A stretch of DNA of 64,000 nt from the NCBI GenBank assembly GCA_903851195.1, contig CAINNJ010000001.1, positions 62,001 to 126,000 of the forward strand, in the 5' to 3' direction. Of the stretch, positions 16,455 to 24,699 are shown in pieces. The stretch comes from an uncultured Acidobacteriia bacterium. Its GTDB lineage: Bacteria; Acidobacteriota; Terriglobia; Bryobacterales; Bryobacteraceae. The notes beneath the pieces were generated by a model. The model had not been told where the DNA came from and did not search any database. It saw only the letters and a program-made list of their open reading frames with translations. A program made the translations under genes and the position numbers. Positions within the stretch are counted from its first letter, which is position 1. Each line of letters begins with the position of its first letter.

Positions 16455-16951
16455 AACGCGGAGCACGATGGTGGAAAACCGTTGCAGGCATCGTGCTGAA
16501 AGCCGAAACGGTTATTTCGCTCGCAGTGGGCTGGATCTTCGTCTTTGTCATGCCTTTTCGCATGACGGTCCAGTTGCTGGGGAGAACCACCGCCGTGCCG
16601 GCGGAAGGCACAGCGGGCAGCGCGGATCGAGCGGCAAACCGTCCCGCGCCGCCGCCCGGAGTGTGGCGGGTTACCCATGCCGTCTGCCGGGTCGCTCCCC
16701 GTCTCCCGTGGTCCTGCACTTGTCTGGTCAACGCGTTGGGTGCGCATCTGATGTTGCGGCGGCGCGGCATCCGTTCTGTGGTCCGTTTGGGAGCGCGGAT
16801 CGAAGACGGCAAACTGCAGGCACACGCGTGGCTGCTTGCGGGAGGCGAAACGGTGCTCGGAGGCAAAATCGACCAGGATTTCGCGCCGCTGGCGCAGATT
16901 GAGCGGAGTTTAGCTCCGGAAATACCGCCAAAACAATCGGAAAGAGGATAA
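16451..16951 (+). CDS. Lasso leader peptidase (transglutaminase-like B2 protein)
   Basis: A 166-residue protein of the transglutaminase-like lasso B2 family. After a hydrophobic N-terminus (ETVISLAVGWIFVFVMPF, probably membrane-associated) come the motif SCTCLVNALGAHLMLRRRGI, with Cys91 the likely nucleophile, and AHAWL, with His125; a downstream Asp (GGKIDQDF) would complete the triad. B2 removes the leader before macrolactam formation. It overlaps the ATP-grasp stop by four bases (ATGA) and is the last gene of the operon; no ABC exporter or isopeptidase follows. Family assignment is confident from the Cys/His spacing and the RRRG segment. Confidence 0.9.
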   Translation: MKRGARWWKTVAGIVLKAETVISLAVGWIFVFVMPFRMTVQLLGRTTAVPAEGTAGSADRAANRPAPPPGVWRVTHAVCRVAPRLPWSCTCLVNALGAHLMLRRRGIRSVVRLGARIEDGKLQAHAWLLAGGETVLGGKIDQDFAPLAQIERSLAPEIPPKQSERG

Positions 16952-17013
16952 ACCAAAGGAGCGAAGTACCAGAACTTCGGTCGCGAATCCGGAAAAAATT
17001 TTGTCTGGAAACT

Positions 17014-17038
17014 AACTGTAGTGTAGTACACTAAAGTT
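17014..17038. promoter_or_regulatory. Dyad-symmetric operator-like site upstream of PEP-CTERM gene 1
   Basis: Half-sites AACTGTAGTGT and ACACTAAAGTT are separated by AGT and match as inverted repeats at 10 of 11 positions; the inner 15 bases TAGTGTAGTACACTA are perfectly symmetric around the spacer. It lies 46 bases before the start of the PEP-CTERM gene, where a dimeric regulator would act. No regulator gene is adjacent. Confidence 0.5.
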
Positions 17039-17083
17039 CACATGATCGAATCCAATAGGGTTCGACGCGGAGGAGCTTTCTTC

Positions 17084-18118
17084 ATGTTTCGTCCTATCAA
17101 TTTCTCCCTACTTTTCCTGGCTTGCGCGTTGACGATGAGCGCAACGCAAATTCAACTCACCGGCACGGCAACGAACGTGGCGGGATATGGATTGAGCAGT
17201 ACTTATGTTCAGATAAATAGATGCGCGGGCGCTCAGCTTAACAGCGCCACCTGTGCAACCAGTTCCACCACGGGAGTTCCCGGCAACTATCTGGTTTCCC
17301 TCTTTGCTGACGCATCGGGAATCACGCCGCCGGATGCGGCGGGTCAAAAAGCGTCCGGGTTCACCGGTTTGGCTGGAACACCCATTGTTTTTGACATGCT
17401 GAATGCGCCGTTATCGGCCCCGTGGTACGTCGGCAACACTGTGACGCTAGGTCAGGTGGACAGCAATTTCATCAAATCCGGGCTTAAAGCGAGCCAAAGT
17501 ACCGCAACCATTGCGGTTGGTCTCAATGAAATCTCCTCGGTTTACACGATGCTGAACGATTTTGCGGGGTATAACAATGGCGATAACATCACGGTGTCGT
17601 TTTGCTTCTCTGCCACGTCGAACGGAACCTGCACTTCGGATCAGTTGACGAGCGTCACGCTGAAAAGCGGTGTGGAAGTCCGGGCGGCGGTGATCTGCGA
17701 TTCCACCCAGGGTGCCACGGGTTGCCCGACCAGCGGAACGTATGGACAGACGCTCGCTGCTTCCAGCACGGTGAATGGTGTTACGGTGAACACTGCCAAC
17801 GTGTACTCCCAAACATATACCTCGATTCCCTCGACTCTGCCTGATAATAGTGCCAACGGACCGTGGGCGGGTTCGGCGGGCGGGAAAGTCGTTCTGGACG
17901 CCCAGCAATTTGTTTTTACTCCCACTACCTCATTCCTTTCGTACATTCAGGTTGTGGACAATGTGACAAATTTTACTTCGGCACCCGCGAACCCCGGTTC
18001 CAGTCACTTTGCGCTGTCGGCCGTCACCGTTGAACAGACCCCTGAACCGGCTTCTTTCGGGCTGCTGTTCGCCGGAATGACTGCGGTCGGCTTTCTTCGC
18101 CTGCGCCGCCGGAGCTAA
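17084..18118 (+). CDS. PEP-CTERM sorting-domain protein 1
   Basis: A 344-residue exported protein. ATG 17084 is chosen over ATG 17042 because a GGAGGAG ribosome site precedes it and a clean signal peptide follows (FRPINFSLLFLACALTMSA). The body is Ser/Thr/Gly-rich with a few Cys and no recognised domain. The C-terminus is a classical PEP-CTERM tripartite tail: PEPASFGLLFAGMTAVGFL then RLRRRS. Such proteins are processed by an exosortase, usually for extracellular matrix; no exosortase is in the window. It follows the lasso operon by 132 bases and has its own operator-like dyad, so it is probably a separate unit that ends at the strong hairpin at 18145-18177. Confidence 0.85.
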   Translation: MFRPINFSLLFLACALTMSATQIQLTGTATNVAGYGLSSTYVQINRCAGAQLNSATCATSSTTGVPGNYLVSLFADASGITPPDAAGQKASGFTGLAGTPIVFDMLNAPLSAPWYVGNTVTLGQVDSNFIKSGLKASQSTATIAVGLNEISSVYTMLNDFAGYNNGDNITVSFCFSATSNGTCTSDQLTSVTLKSGVEVRAAVICDSTQGATGCPTSGTYGQTLAASSTVNGVTVNTANVYSQTYTSIPSTLPDNSANGPWAGSAGGKVVLDAQQFVFTPTTSFLSYIQVVDNVTNFTSAPANPGSSHFALSAVTVEQTPEPASFGLLFAGMTAVGFLRLRRRS

Positions 18119-18144
18119 GGTCCCGCACATCCCCTCGGCTGTCC

Positions 18145-18177
18145 TGCAAACGCCCGGCTTCGGCCGGGCGTTTTGCA
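18145..18177. terminator. Bidirectional hairpin terminator
   Basis: Arms TGCAAACGCCCGGC (18145-18158) and GCCGGGCGTTTTGCA (18163-18177) pair around a TTCG loop. The GC stem with flanking A and T runs suits termination from both sides, between the PEP-CTERM gene (+) and the SBBP gene (-). Confidence 0.85.
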
Positions 18178-18308
18178 TTTTCGGGCACGCGATGGGAGCC
18201 TTGCAACAGCGCCGGAGATAGCGGCAGTTGCGTTAGCTCCCGCGCGACCAAATCGACCTGATGGCCTGTGGCGGCCTGTCCGGCTATCAGGGAAAGACAC
18301 CTTCCGCT

Positions 18309-21056
18309 TCAGAAAACCAGTGGCTTGTAAGAGGGCCCGCCGAAGCTCACGTAGAGTTCGTAGAGACCGCCGTTCAGCATAGTGTTGCCCCCGGGGCTGT
18401 TCAGAATCCAGAGTCCCTGACGGTAGACGCCGATCTGATTCGCAATACCCGTGCCGATCCAGTCGCCCACCACGGGAATGTCGCCCGCCTGCCCATACCT
18501 GTAGGTCGTGGTGGCCGAGCGGGTTCCCAGAAAGTCAACGAGCCACTGCCCGGCGCGAAAAACGCCGGCCTTAGTGGTGCCCGAGCCATTCCAGTCCGCG
18601 ACCACCGGCAGATCCCCCGGCAGACCGAATGGGAAAGTTGCGTCGGCCACCCCCGTAGACGTACCCGACAGGTGGCCGCTGAGATCGAGGATAAAAACAC
18701 CCTGGCGGAACAGTCCGAGTTTCACGCGACCCGTGCCATCCCAGTCGCCGAGCACCGGGACATCACCCGGTTGCCCGAACTGGATAGTGCGGTCCCCGGC
18801 GTCGAGCAGACTGTTCCCGTTGGTATCGAGGATCCAGAGGCCGTTTCGGAAAACTCCGAGCCGTTTGACGCCCGAGCCGTCCCAGTCCCCCATCAGAGGG
18901 ACATCGCCCGTCGCCCCAAAAGACGCCGTGCCGAGGGTGGTATTGGGGCCGTTGTACCCCGTGTTGTGCCAGACATCGAAGCGAAATGCGGGCATATTCG
19001 CCACCGCCAGGGTGTAATTCGCCGCCATTCTGGCGAAATACGAGGTGAGCGGAGTGCCCTGGCCGGCGCCGACGCTTCCCTGCACGGGGAGCTTTCGGTA
19101 AGAGGTCTCCACGGCGAACGCAACGTTGGACAGGGAATCGATCGCGACGGCCGTGCCGGAATCGTTTCCCGGCCCGCCGAAGTACCCGGAGCAGAGGAGA
19201 CGCGAAAAGCCGATATTGGCCACAAACGCGTCAAGACCGCCGCCAAGTACGGCCTGCGTCGGGTTTTGCGACGGGAAGTCCGGCGAACCCGTATAGCCGG
19301 TGATCCAGAACAGGTCGGTGTGGACATCGGCCACCATCCCCGATATCGAGTCGTCGCCCGAACCACCGACGTACATGGACGAAATCACCGCGCCTGTGTT
19401 CTGGTCCACACGGGTGAGGAAACCGTCCGTCTGCCCGCCCCCGAACGAGGTCTGCAGAGTGCCGGAGGTGACGGGAAAGTTGCGGGAACTGGTCACTCCC
19501 GCGAGAACCGGATTGCCGTCGCGACCCAGGACAACCGCGTTGACTCCCTCCGGGGAGCCCGGAATGCCTCCCGAACCGCCCAGATAGGTGCTGAAGATCA
19601 GAGAAGATGCGTCCGAGGCTAGTTTCGCCACGAACCCGTCCTGGCCGCCGCCGGTATGGGGCTGAAAAGGCCGGACCACGGGAAAGTCCGGAGAACTGGT
19701 GGAACCGGCGATAAAGATCCGGCCCCCGGAATCCAGAGCCAGTGCCGCGCCGTGTTCCGTCCCGCTGCCGCCGCAATAGGTCAGCCAGGAGAGGCTGCCG
19801 GCCGCGGAAAGTTTGGCAACGAACGCGTCCTGCGTTCCGCCCGGCAGGGGTTGCACGACGCCGGCGGTTACCGGCAGATCCCGCGAAGTGGTGTCGCCGA
19901 TGAGGAGAACCGAATTGTCGCGGTTCAGGACGATGGCGTTGCCCGTGTCCGCTCCTGTTCCTCCCAGGTATGTGCTGTAAACGAAAGCCGTTCCCGTCCG
20001 GTTGAGTTTCGCGACAAAAGCATCGCGTGCGCCTTTTAGCCTGTTCTGGAGGCCGCCGGCCACGGGAAAGTCCACAGAAGAGGTCCAGCCGGTTACATAC
20101 GTATTGTTGGCGGAATCGACAGCCAGTCCGAAAGCGCGGTCGTCGCCGGATCCGCCCAGATAGGTGCAGAAAAGCAATTTCCCGCCATCGGGGCTGAAAC
20201 CGGCAACAAACGCATCCACGCCGCCGGCGCTGCGGGATCTGACGCCACCGGTTGCGGGGAGATCGGTTCCGACCGTCCAGCCGGCTACGATCGTGTTGAA
20301 CCAGGAGTTCACGGCGATGGCCGTGATGGTGGACTGAGCGCTTCCTCCGAAATAGCCGCTGAAGAGGATGTTTGGGTCGATGACGAGCGGTCTCGTTCTG
20401 TCATACACCGGAACACTGAACCCGATACAGCCGTCTTCGCGCCGGATGAAAGCTCCCCGCACGGGAACCCGTCTGGCGCCCTCGTTCTGGTAGATCAAAG
20501 GCGCACTTTCCCGAAACTCTCCGGACCCGTTGGATACCACCAGACTCCCGTCCGGTTCAATCGAGGGCCTGCCCTTGAAGCGCAGCCGGATTTCCGCCGG
20601 CGAGGCTCCCGGCGCGATCAAGTATTCGGCTTTGGTTCCCGCCTGATCGGCTTTGAACCGGATCTCGATTCCCGGCCATACTCTGGTGTACGTCAGACTC
20701 CCGTAAAGCGGTAAACCACTTCGCCAGGCGGCGGATTCCCGGCCTCGCAGGTAAGTGGCGGTGGCTCCCAGAGGGTCGCCCGTCCGGAGTACCGGCTTTC
20801 GGTTCCCACCAGCAAAACGCAGGCGCGTGACGGCCTCGCCCTGCTGGAAAACAATGCCGTCGTCGCGGAACCAGGCTTTGAACCTCGCGCCGGTACCGAT
20901 GTAACGCACCCGCGCATCGGCCTGTCCGCGGTTTTCAACGAAGGAGAAGGGAAGCTGGATCGAGTGTCCAGGCTCTTTCGACGCGAGGCACGGACTTTCC
21001 TGCCAGAGCAGGCAGAGCAGCAGCAAACGGACCGGGACGTTCAGATTGAGATTCAC
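18309..21056 (-). CDS. Large secreted SBBP-repeat protein (copy 2, inverted)
   Basis: A 915-residue paralog of the protein at 7968-10667 with the same domain order: signal peptide (VPVRLLLLCLLWQESPCLA), the FSFVENRGQADARVRYIGTG domain, SBBP-type propeller repeats (LLFCTYLGGSGDDRAFGLAV, FVYSTYLGGTGADTGNAIVL), and about five C-terminal repeats with GDW-G-G ... LGVFR-G-WILD. Similarity holds along the full length, including the DVWHN/I-GYNG junction before the last block, which points to duplication. No catalytic site is seen; surface display or extracellular binding is inferred. The gene converges on PEP-CTERM gene 1 across the hairpin at 18145-18177. Together the two copies bracket the lasso region as an inverted pair. 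Confidence 0.85.
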   Translation of the reverse strand: MNLNLNVPVRLLLLCLLWQESPCLASKEPGHSIQLPFSFVENRGQADARVRYIGTGARFKAWFRDDGIVFQQGEAVTRLRFAGGNRKPVLRTGDPLGATATYLRGRESAAWRSGLPLYGSLTYTRVWPGIEIRFKADQAGTKAEYLIAPGASPAEIRLRFKGRPSIEPDGSLVVSNGSGEFRESAPLIYQNEGARRVPVRGAFIRREDGCIGFSVPVYDRTRPLVIDPNILFSGYFGGSAQSTITAIAVNSWFNTIVAGWTVGTDLPATGGVRSRSAGGVDAFVAGFSPDGGKLLFCTYLGGSGDDRAFGLAVDSANNTYVTGWTSSVDFPVAGGLQNRLKGARDAFVAKLNRTGTAFVYSTYLGGTGADTGNAIVLNRDNSVLLIGDTTSRDLPVTAGVVQPLPGGTQDAFVAKLSAAGSLSWLTYCGGSGTEHGAALALDSGGRIFIAGSTSSPDFPVVRPFQPHTGGGQDGFVAKLASDASSLIFSTYLGGSGGIPGSPEGVNAVVLGRDGNPVLAGVTSSRNFPVTSGTLQTSFGGGQTDGFLTRVDQNTGAVISSMYVGGSGDDSISGMVADVHTDLFWITGYTGSPDFPSQNPTQAVLGGGLDAFVANIGFSRLLCSGYFGGPGNDSGTAVAIDSLSNVAFAVETSYRKLPVQGSVGAGQGTPLTSYFARMAANYTLAVANMPAFRFDVWHNTGYNGPNTTLGTASFGATGDVPLMGDWDGSGVKRLGVFRNGLWILDTNGNSLLDAGDRTIQFGQPGDVPVLGDWDGTGRVKLGLFRQGVFILDLSGHLSGTSTGVADATFPFGLPGDLPVVADWNGSGTTKAGVFRAGQWLVDFLGTRSATTTYRYGQAGDIPVVGDWIGTGIANQIGVYRQGLWILNSPGGNTMLNGGLYELYVSFGGPSYKPLVF

Positions 21057-21206
21057 TGCGGATCAATCGGCAAAGTTCCGGCGGACCTTTAAGGTGTTTC
21101 ACTTTGCGACAGTCATGCGGCATGTGATGCAACATTCATCAACCATGGCCCAGGCGACCAGGCATGGCCCCGGCGACCGGTCGTATCGTCTTTGGCCAGC
21201 CAGAGG

Positions 21207-21266
21207 GAGCTTCGCCGACCTGAGGTGAGCTTCGCCGGCCTGAGTGAGCTTCGCCGGCCTGAGTGA
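21207..21266. repeat. Short tandem repeat, three units of 19-20 bases
   Basis: Units of the form GAGCTTCGCCGGCCTGAGT begin at 21207, 21227 and 21246; the first has two differences and one extra base. A shorter doublet (CATGGCCCAGGCGACC / CATGGCCCCGGCGACC) lies just before, at 21144-21179. The stretch is in the 226-base gap between two minus-strand genes. Confidence 0.75.
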
Positions 21267-21282
21267 GGTACTTCGGTAAAGC

Positions 21283-21708
21283 TTACAGCGAAGCAGTTTT
21301 TACGTCGGTCGCGATGTCCAGTTCGGCGCAGATTCTGTCGAAGTGCTCGTCGGAAAGAAATCTTTCGACGGCTAAAATACCGGGGTCGAAACCAGCCGGA
21401 GCGCGTTTGGGATTGAACAGCCGAACCATGCCGGACAAAACCTGGGCGGTGATCACAAAGCCTTCCCTCTCGGCCTTCGAGCGAGTAATTACCGCGCTTG
21501 CGGAGCCGTGGAAGCCGCGCAGGCGCACCTTCATGCCGGCCCGGAGCGAGCGAGTTACGCGGAAGCGGATACGATGAGTGCCGGCGGAAAGTAACTCGGC
21601 TGACTGCACTACTTCCTGCGTGCAGGGCTCCTCATGATAACGAAGCGAGAGTAATGGACCCATACGTGTTAGTATGACCCATTTCGCAGAGATTCTTTGT
21701 AACTTCAC
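21283..21708 (-). CDS. Hypothetical protein, possibly PilZ-like
   Basis: About 141 residues from GTG 21708; ATG 21663 is an alternative start (126 residues). The middle contains a beta-rich stretch (RIRFRVTRSLRAGMKVRLRG ... AVITRSKAEREGFVITAQVL) that resembles a PilZ-type barrel, but the RxxxR and D/NxSxxG c-di-GMP motifs are not convincingly present, so this is only a suggestion. The C-terminus is a short helical tail. It stands alone between the SBBP gene and the divergent acyltransferase gene at 21793, and could share a promoter region with the latter. Confidence 0.45.
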   Translation of the reverse strand: MKLQRISAKWVILTRMGPLLSLRYHEEPCTQEVVQSAELLSAGTHRIRFRVTRSLRAGMKVRLRGFHGSASAVITRSKAEREGFVITAQVLSGMVRLFNPKRAPAGFDPGILAVERFLSDEHFDRICAELDIATDVKTASL

Positions 21709-21792
21709 TCACATTTCCTTTAGACTAACTATGTACCCGACTTTCGCCAGCACGCGCCCCGGATTTCCGACTCATGAAGAGGTCTTGTCATA

Positions 21793-22629
21793 GTGACGCA
21801 TCAGGATCAGCTTCGCTACTTACTTCTTGCCCCGTCCGCCTCAAGCGGCGCCGGCGGACTCCGACCTACACGGGAGGACTCACACCTTTACAACGCCTAT
21901 CTGCGAACGGCGCAAAAATTCCGCGGAGATATCTACCTGAAAGACGGGGCCATTCAGCAATGGCAACTGGATCCGGACGGAAGATACAGAATGCCGGGCG
22001 ACGAAGACAGCTGGCATCTGCTGCTGGTTCTGGCCAGACAGAAGGTCGTCGGCTGTACGCGATTTCTCATGCACCCTAATACTGTGTCTTTCGATCGGCT
22101 TACGTTTCGGAATGCACCGCTGGCTAAGGATCGGTCATGGGGCGCAAAAGTACGTTACGCATTCGAGACGGAACTGCGGGTAGCGCGCGCCGAGGGGATG
22201 TCGTACGTGGAACTGGGCGGCTGGGCTATCGCGGAGGAATGGCGCAACACCAGAGCCGCTCTGAAGATACTGCTGGCCGCTTACGCGTGGGCGGGGCTGA
22301 TGGGCGGTTGTCTTTGCGCCTGCACCGCCACGGTCCGGCACGGATCCTCGTCGATTCTCCGGAAGATCGGAGGCGGCACCCTGGAATATCGTGGCGAGCA
22401 GCTTCCCGCTTACAGCGATCCCGCCTACGGATGTCAGATGGAGTTACTCCGATTCGACTCACGATATCCAAACCCGAAGTTCTCTCCACTTGTGCGGGAA
22501 GTGCAAAGCCAGTTAGCGGATTCGCTGGTTCTGACGGGCGGGAAATACGCCGACCCCTCGTCACCCCGGGAGAGTGTGCCGGGCAGTATTGGTCTCAGTA
22601 ATGGCGGAAGCGACAGTCATGCCTGGTAG
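21793..22629 (+). CDS. GNAT-fold / N-acyl-amino-acid-synthase-like acyltransferase
   Basis: A 278-residue protein starting at GTG 21793 after GAAGAGG. The core (HLLLVLARQKVVGCTRFL, then YVELGGWAIAEEWRNTRAAL, then ATVRHGSSSILRKIGGGTL) has the layout of GNAT-type or LuxI/FeeM-like acyltransferases: a beta-strand, a conserved Glu/Gly-rich strand, and a helix after an Arg-His-Ser motif. FeeM-type enzymes make long-chain N-acyl amino acids from acyl-ACP. I cannot prove that subfamily by eye; an ordinary N-acetyltransferase is possible. The next ORF overlaps its end by 29 bases. The PEP-CTERM gene and lipid-type enzymes downstream suggest a lipid signalling or envelope role. Confidence 0.5.
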   Translation: MTHQDQLRYLLLAPSASSGAGGLRPTREDSHLYNAYLRTAQKFRGDIYLKDGAIQQWQLDPDGRYRMPGDEDSWHLLLVLARQKVVGCTRFLMHPNTVSFDRLTFRNAPLAKDRSWGAKVRYAFETELRVARAEGMSYVELGGWAIAEEWRNTRAALKILLAAYAWAGLMGGCLCACTATVRHGSSSILRKIGGGTLEYRGEQLPAYSDPAYGCQMELLRFDSRYPNPKFSPLVREVQSQLADSLVLTGGKYADPSSPRESVPGSIGLSNGGSDSHAW

Positions 22630-22966
22630 CGACATACTGCAATCCCCGATCGGGCAGAGGAATTCTTCCGAAACGCACAGACTGCTTTCGGCGGCGCCGG
22701 TACAAACGAAAGGCTCTGTACTTGCAGATATGAATCCCGTAATGAACGGATTACTGAACGACGAGACGCACGCCGTACCCGAGGAGTTCGCGTCATTTAC
22801 CCGCCTTCTCGATGTGCTGCTGTCGGTGGCGCGGGAAGACGCTCAGGCCAGAGAGCCCTTCCGGGCGCGGAAGCCTAAGGCCGCGCGCCCGCTGAATTCT
22901 CCGGAACCGCCAGATACCTCTCCGGATCCGGCAGTTTGCCAAGAGCCGGAAGCTTCCACCCCCTGA
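22601..22966 (+). CDS. Hypothetical small protein
   Basis: About 121 residues from ATG 22601 (ATG 22619 also possible), overlapping the end of the acyltransferase gene by 29 bases. The most protein-like part is EEFASFTRLLDVLLSVARED, followed by a low-complexity Pro/Glu tail; the segment recalls the short FxxFxxxLxxLLxVP-type proteins common in bacterial genomes near mobile genes. The last 92 bases overlap the C-terminal codons of the transposase-like gene on the other strand. Reality is moderately supported by coupling with the gene upstream; no function can be given. Confidence 0.4.
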   Translation: MAEATVMPGSDILQSPIGQRNSSETHRLLSAAPVQTKGSVLADMNPVMNGLLNDETHAVPEEFASFTRLLDVLLSVAREDAQAREPFRARKPKAARPLNSPEPPDTSPDPAVCQEPEASTP

Positions 22967-23378
22967 GTTCCAGCGCGCACCGGATTCTCCGCTGGACAAA
23001 CCACGCCGACTTCTGCGTGATTCCGAGGCGCCCGGCGAGTTCGTAAGAACTCACGCGACGGGCGGAATTGGCGATAATCCAGATCGCGATCAGCCACTGG
23101 CACAAAGAAACGTGGCTGTCCTCAAAGATGGTTCCGACGCGGACGCTGAACTGCGCGCCGGGATGTCTGGAGCGGCATTCCCAGAGCTGACGATTCTCCA
23201 GAAACCGAACGTTCCGGGTTCCGCAAACCGGGCAGCGCACGGCGCCCGCGGGCCAGCGTCGCGACGCCATGTACGCGAGACACCGCCGCGGGTCCGCAAA
23301 GTAGAGCATGGCTTCTGGCAAAGCCTCCGGCAATGAGCTGACGTCCATGTGAAGGCTAACGTTGGGGTCTGAGAGCAC
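22875..23378 (-). CDS. IS1595-type transposase N-terminal half (zinc ribbon plus HTH), no DDE domain
   Basis: Up to 167 residues from GTG 23378 (ATG 23345 is possible). Order: YFADPRRCLAYMASRRWPAG, a zinc ribbon RCPVCGTRNVRF, then QFSVRVGTIFEDSHVSLCQW and AGRLGITQKSAWFVQRRIR, a helix-turn-helix. This is the characteristic N-terminal region of IS1595/ISXO2-like transposases, which normally run about 300 residues and carry a DDE catalytic domain afterwards. Here the frame ends after about 50 further residues with no DDE motif. It is either a decayed element or a retained stand-alone DNA-binding protein. No clear terminal inverted repeats were recognised. The intact frame weakly favours retention or recent truncation. 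Confidence 0.7.
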   Translation of the reverse strand: MLSDPNVSLHMDVSSLPEALPEAMLYFADPRRCLAYMASRRWPAGAVRCPVCGTRNVRFLENRQLWECRSRHPGAQFSVRVGTIFEDSHVSLCQWLIAIWIIANSARRVSSYELAGRLGITQKSAWFVQRRIRCALELRGWKLPALGKLPDPERYLAVPENSAGARP

Positions 23379-23819
23379 ACCTCGTCCAAAGCAGTTTTGT
23401 TACAAGAGTACTCCTGAGCACTTTTTAACTGTTCAGCCACGTCCGGGCCTGCGCGCAGACATGTTACAAATCTCTCCCGGTTATGCCTTGGTTCTGAGAC
23501 AAGTTACTTAAATCTCGACTTCGGACGCTTTTGACCGTAACCGGTGACACTACGTTCGCCTCCGGGCTGTAGTTACACCTACGCTTCCTCCACTTATCGT
23601 CATTGCCCGTTTCTCCCTTTTGCCCCACATTTGAGGAGAAGGTCCGGATCATGACCGGGCCAGGAGGAGAAGTAATGGCAGTTTGCAAGACGACCGGCTC
23701 CACGAGGTCGGGATTCCTGGTTTCGCGTTTACCGTTTTGCCGGCGGCGCGGTTCCGCGGCAAGCCTCACAACCAATCGTTCTCAGATCCACCAGCGACAT
23801 TGCTAGAAGGAAAGACACT
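23379..23819. other. Long non-coding leader region before PEP-CTERM gene 2
   Basis: 441 bases with no convincing gene. The only notable items are a short GC-rich fold at about 23737-23764, around GCCGGCGGCGCGG and CGCGGC, and a good ribosome site (AGAAGGAAAG, about 23807-23816) directly before ATG 23820. I looked for a c-di-GMP riboswitch pattern and did not find one. Confidence 0.5.
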
Positions 23820-24569
23820 ATGAAATCACTCAACTTAAGCCGTCACAGACTGACTCTCACGCTCGGAATGGCCGCATGCCTTCTGGCCGCATCGCGTGGC
23901 TCCGCAACCACGATCACTGTACCTGCCGGGGGGGCTCAGGCCAACATCGGAGGCTGCGTCATCGTAAGCCTTTCCGGAATCATGTTCTTCAACACAACCT
24001 GCACGACCGCTCATGTCTTTGATCCGGGTTCACCCGATACGGGCAGTTATGCCGGACTGACCGGTGGGACGATTAAAGACCTGCTGGGAACGGCTGTTAC
24101 CGGTACTTTGGCCACACCTATCGTAGATTTTTCCACCTTCACGACCTCAGCAGGCACGGTCCACTTCGATCTGAGACAGATCGATCCTGGCGTCGGCACC
24201 GCCGCCGGTTGCGCGAGCAACGCGGTCGGGAGTTCCTGCACGCCCGCCAACTCTCCGTTCACGCTTACTCAGGTGGCTGCCAACAAGGTTTCGATTGCGC
24301 TCAGCCTGAATGGAATCGCGTACCTGGGAACTTCGGCTTCGGGCTCGAACCCGACCGGAGTTCTGATTACTTCGCAGAACCTGGTTCCTGGAACCATCAC
24401 CGGGGTTCTCGCGCAGGCGCTGACCGCAACCGGAATCGCGGATTCTTACTCCGCGACCTTCTCGTCGGTTGCCTCGGCCGGAACGCCCGAGCCTGGAACG
24501 TTGGCCATGTTATTTGCCGGGGCCGGAATGCTCGGGATCAGCCGGATCCGCCGGAATTCCGCAAGGTAA
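23820..24569 (+). CDS. PEP-CTERM sorting-domain protein 2
   Basis: A 249-residue exported protein with a signal peptide (LTLTLGMAACLLAASRGSA), a Thr/Ser/Gly-rich body with a few Cys, and a PEP-CTERM tail: PEPGTLAMLFAGAGMLGISR followed by IRRNSAR. The ribosome site AGAAGGAAAG precedes the ATG. It is the second PEP-CTERM protein in the window and differs in body sequence from the one at 17084. Processing by an exosortase encoded elsewhere is expected from the family. It is followed directly by a strong hairpin terminator, so it is transcribed as a single gene. Confidence 0.85.
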   Translation: MKSLNLSRHRLTLTLGMAACLLAASRGSATTITVPAGGAQANIGGCVIVSLSGIMFFNTTCTTAHVFDPGSPDTGSYAGLTGGTIKDLLGTAVTGTLATPIVDFSTFTTSAGTVHFDLRQIDPGVGTAAGCASNAVGSSCTPANSPFTLTQVAANKVSIALSLNGIAYLGTSASGSNPTGVLITSQNLVPGTITGVLAQALTATGIADSYSATFSSVASAGTPEPGTLAMLFAGAGMLGISRIRRNSAR

Positions 24570-24594
24570 ATCCACCATCATTCGGGGTAGTTAC

Positions 24595-24634
24595 AAGGGA
24601 GCAGGAGCCGCGGGCGGCGAATGCTCCCTTTTGT
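24595..24634 (+). terminator. Rho-independent terminator after PEP-CTERM gene 2
   Basis: AAGGGAGCA (24595-24603) pairs with TGCTCCCTT (24622-24630), with a GC-rich inner fold and a trailing TTTTGTT run. Confidence 0.8.
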
Positions 24635-24699
24635 TAGTAGTGTCGGTTTCAACAGTAAAAGTACTGTAATTGACGTTAGAATAGGAGAGTAACCCTGAA

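Noticed and set aside
18261-19622. 453-codon open frame on the plus strand
   Set aside because: Antisense to the SBBP gene; no domain, Arg/Gly-rich.
21144-21266. Short repeats considered as a CRISPR array
   Set aside because: Units are directly abutting without unique spacers.
23600-23790. Possible c-di-GMP riboswitch before PEP-CTERM gene 2
   Set aside because: Conserved GEMM core elements and tetraloop receptor were not found.
23603-23806. 67-codon plus-strand open frame before PEP-CTERM gene 2
   Set aside because: No supporting ribosome site or protein-like pattern; more likely leader sequence.
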